NCBI GenBank assembly: GCA_028715885.1
Contig: JAQUQX010000018.1
Span: forward strand, 1-32,752
DNA from: Candidatus Methanoperedens sp.
GTDB taxonomy: Archaea > Halobacteriota > Methanosarcinia > Methanosarcinales > Methanoperedenaceae
Reading direction: 5' to 3'
Length of the DNA: 32,752 nt
The position numbers were made by a program, and so were the translations under genes. The notes under the pieces are model-generated. The model had not been told where the DNA came from. It made no database searches and was given only the letters and a program-made list of their open reading frames with translations. This document shows positions 32,211 through 32,752 of the stretch, one piece after another; position 1 is the first letter of the stretch; each line of letters opens with the position of its first letter.

Positions 32211-32609
32211 TCATGTACCTTTTGGGGGAAAATATTTCGATAGAATAAAGAGGATTATAGGTACAATCAATGCCATAGCCTGAGAAATTGTATCTTTGTT
32301 CCTAAGCATCCATTCCGATTGCCTTGATAATTTTTGGGATGTTAAATCAAAATTGAACTTTTTTAGATATATTATGATGTCCTCATTCAATTTTAATATC
32401 GCTGAAGTCAAACCTTTCAAATCTATTTCGTCCTTCTCTTCTAATGATTTCAACATGGTTTTAAGATTATTTTTTAAAGACCGCCTCTGTTCTATCCCAC
32501 CAAATTCTATATAAAATGGCAAATAATTTAAAAATGTATATTCTAAATCTAAAATGGAACTACCATCAGACTTGTCTGAAAGTTTCAAGTTGAGTCCTTT
32601 ACCAAACAT
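32211..32609 (-). CDS. Hypothetical protein with C-terminal membrane anchor
   Basis: A 132-aa protein, not recognised. Residues 1-108 are soluble and mostly helical, rich in Lys, Leu and Ser, and residues about 109-126 (AMALIVPIILFILSKYF) form a membrane segment with a short tail, so it may be tail-anchored. The ATG directly follows AAAAAGG, leaving no spacer; a TTG at codon 8 preceded by AAAGGAC is an alternative. The gene is AT-rich like the other accessory islands. Confidence 0.5.
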   Translation of the reverse strand: MFGKGLNLKLSDKSDGSSILDLEYTFLNYLPFYIEFGGIEQRRSLKNNLKTMLKSLEEKDEIDLKGLTSAILKLNEDIIIYLKKFNFDLTSQKLSRQSEWMLRNKDTISQAMALIVPIILFILSKYFPPKGT

Positions 32610-32752
32610 CCTTTTTATATTTTTATATGTTGAGTACGATTATTATTTCGCTTCCTATCAAAAAATTTTTCCATGTTATCCACTCCATGAAAAAAATAAT
32701 CCCAAAACAGCAGCAATGGGCATCTTTCTAATAAAAGCCATTCCAGGACTCT

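Noticed and set aside
32615-32752. C-terminus of another gene at the right edge on the minus strand
   Set aside because: Two minus-strand frames are open from the edge (stops at 32615 and 32676) and neither shows a recognisable motif, so no call can be supported.
1-32752. CRISPR array, tRNA or rRNA genes
   Set aside because: No regularly spaced repeats and no cloverleaf-like or ribosomal sequence were seen in the intergenic regions.

Overview
This window looks like chromosome from a methane-metabolising archaeon of the Methanosarcinales sphere, most plausibly the 'Candidatus Methanoperedens' (ANME-2d) type. That assignment is inferred from gene content and general familiarity, not from a search. 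Archaeal hallmarks include an archaeal CCA-adding enzyme, TiaS, the GfcR regulator, form III RuBisCO with ribose-1,5-bisphosphate isomerase, RPA with its partner protein, CofE (F420), AglB, and TATA boxes placed about 26 nt before start codons. A MetV/MetF pair and a ThiC paralog sit beside a dihydropteroate synthase-like gene, which points to pterin and one-carbon metabolism.

Layout. 1-2133: start of an aspartate kinase (minus strand), then thpR-cca for RNA repair and tRNA maturation. 2158-4502: a lipoprotein/thioredoxin/DsbD-like fusion facing a DsbA-like thioredoxin-fold protein, a probable extracytoplasmic thiol-redox pair. 4638-8176: gfcR, a YdjM-like membrane protein, cobQ and R15P isomerase, joined by short spacings or ATGA overlaps. 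8219-9219: a Lys-rich membrane-anchored protein with an internal 43-aa duplication and a small membrane protein. 9356-10639: form III RuBisCO, which with the isomerase forms two of the three steps of archaeal AMP salvage. 10644-12872: accessory island with a UPF0175/DUF3368 toxin-antitoxin pair, an AbrB-like gene, nested inverted repeats and a 5'-damaged transglutaminase-like gene. 13070-17801: an XRE-type regulator, TiaS, NadE (antisense to the TiaS 3' end), RPA and its partner. 17865-19758: AT-rich accessory block with a two-gene module carrying related winged-helix-like domains, one of them fused to a PLD-type HxR nuclease-like domain, followed by a MNT antitoxin without a HEPN partner and a UPF0175-like orphan. 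19866-21612: thiL and tatC. 21899-22315: small membrane protein behind a leader with an orphan Shine-Dalgarno and a mini-ORF. 22416-27121: a tight operon of DHPS-like gene, metV, metF, a diverged ThiC paralog and cofE. 27176-31994: N-glycosylation block of aglB, a GT2 and a GT4 glycosyltransferase, the GT2-GT4 gap holding a duplicated hairpin repeat. 31995-32752: a gene remnant and a small tail-anchored-like hypothetical.

The most notable points are the two-gene PLD module at 17865-19204, the diverged ThiC paralog in a pterin/C1/F420 operon, the paired hairpin repeats that supply the ribosome binding site of the GT4 gene, and the nested palindromes in front of the AbrB-like gene. Many core genes here appear to be leaderless.
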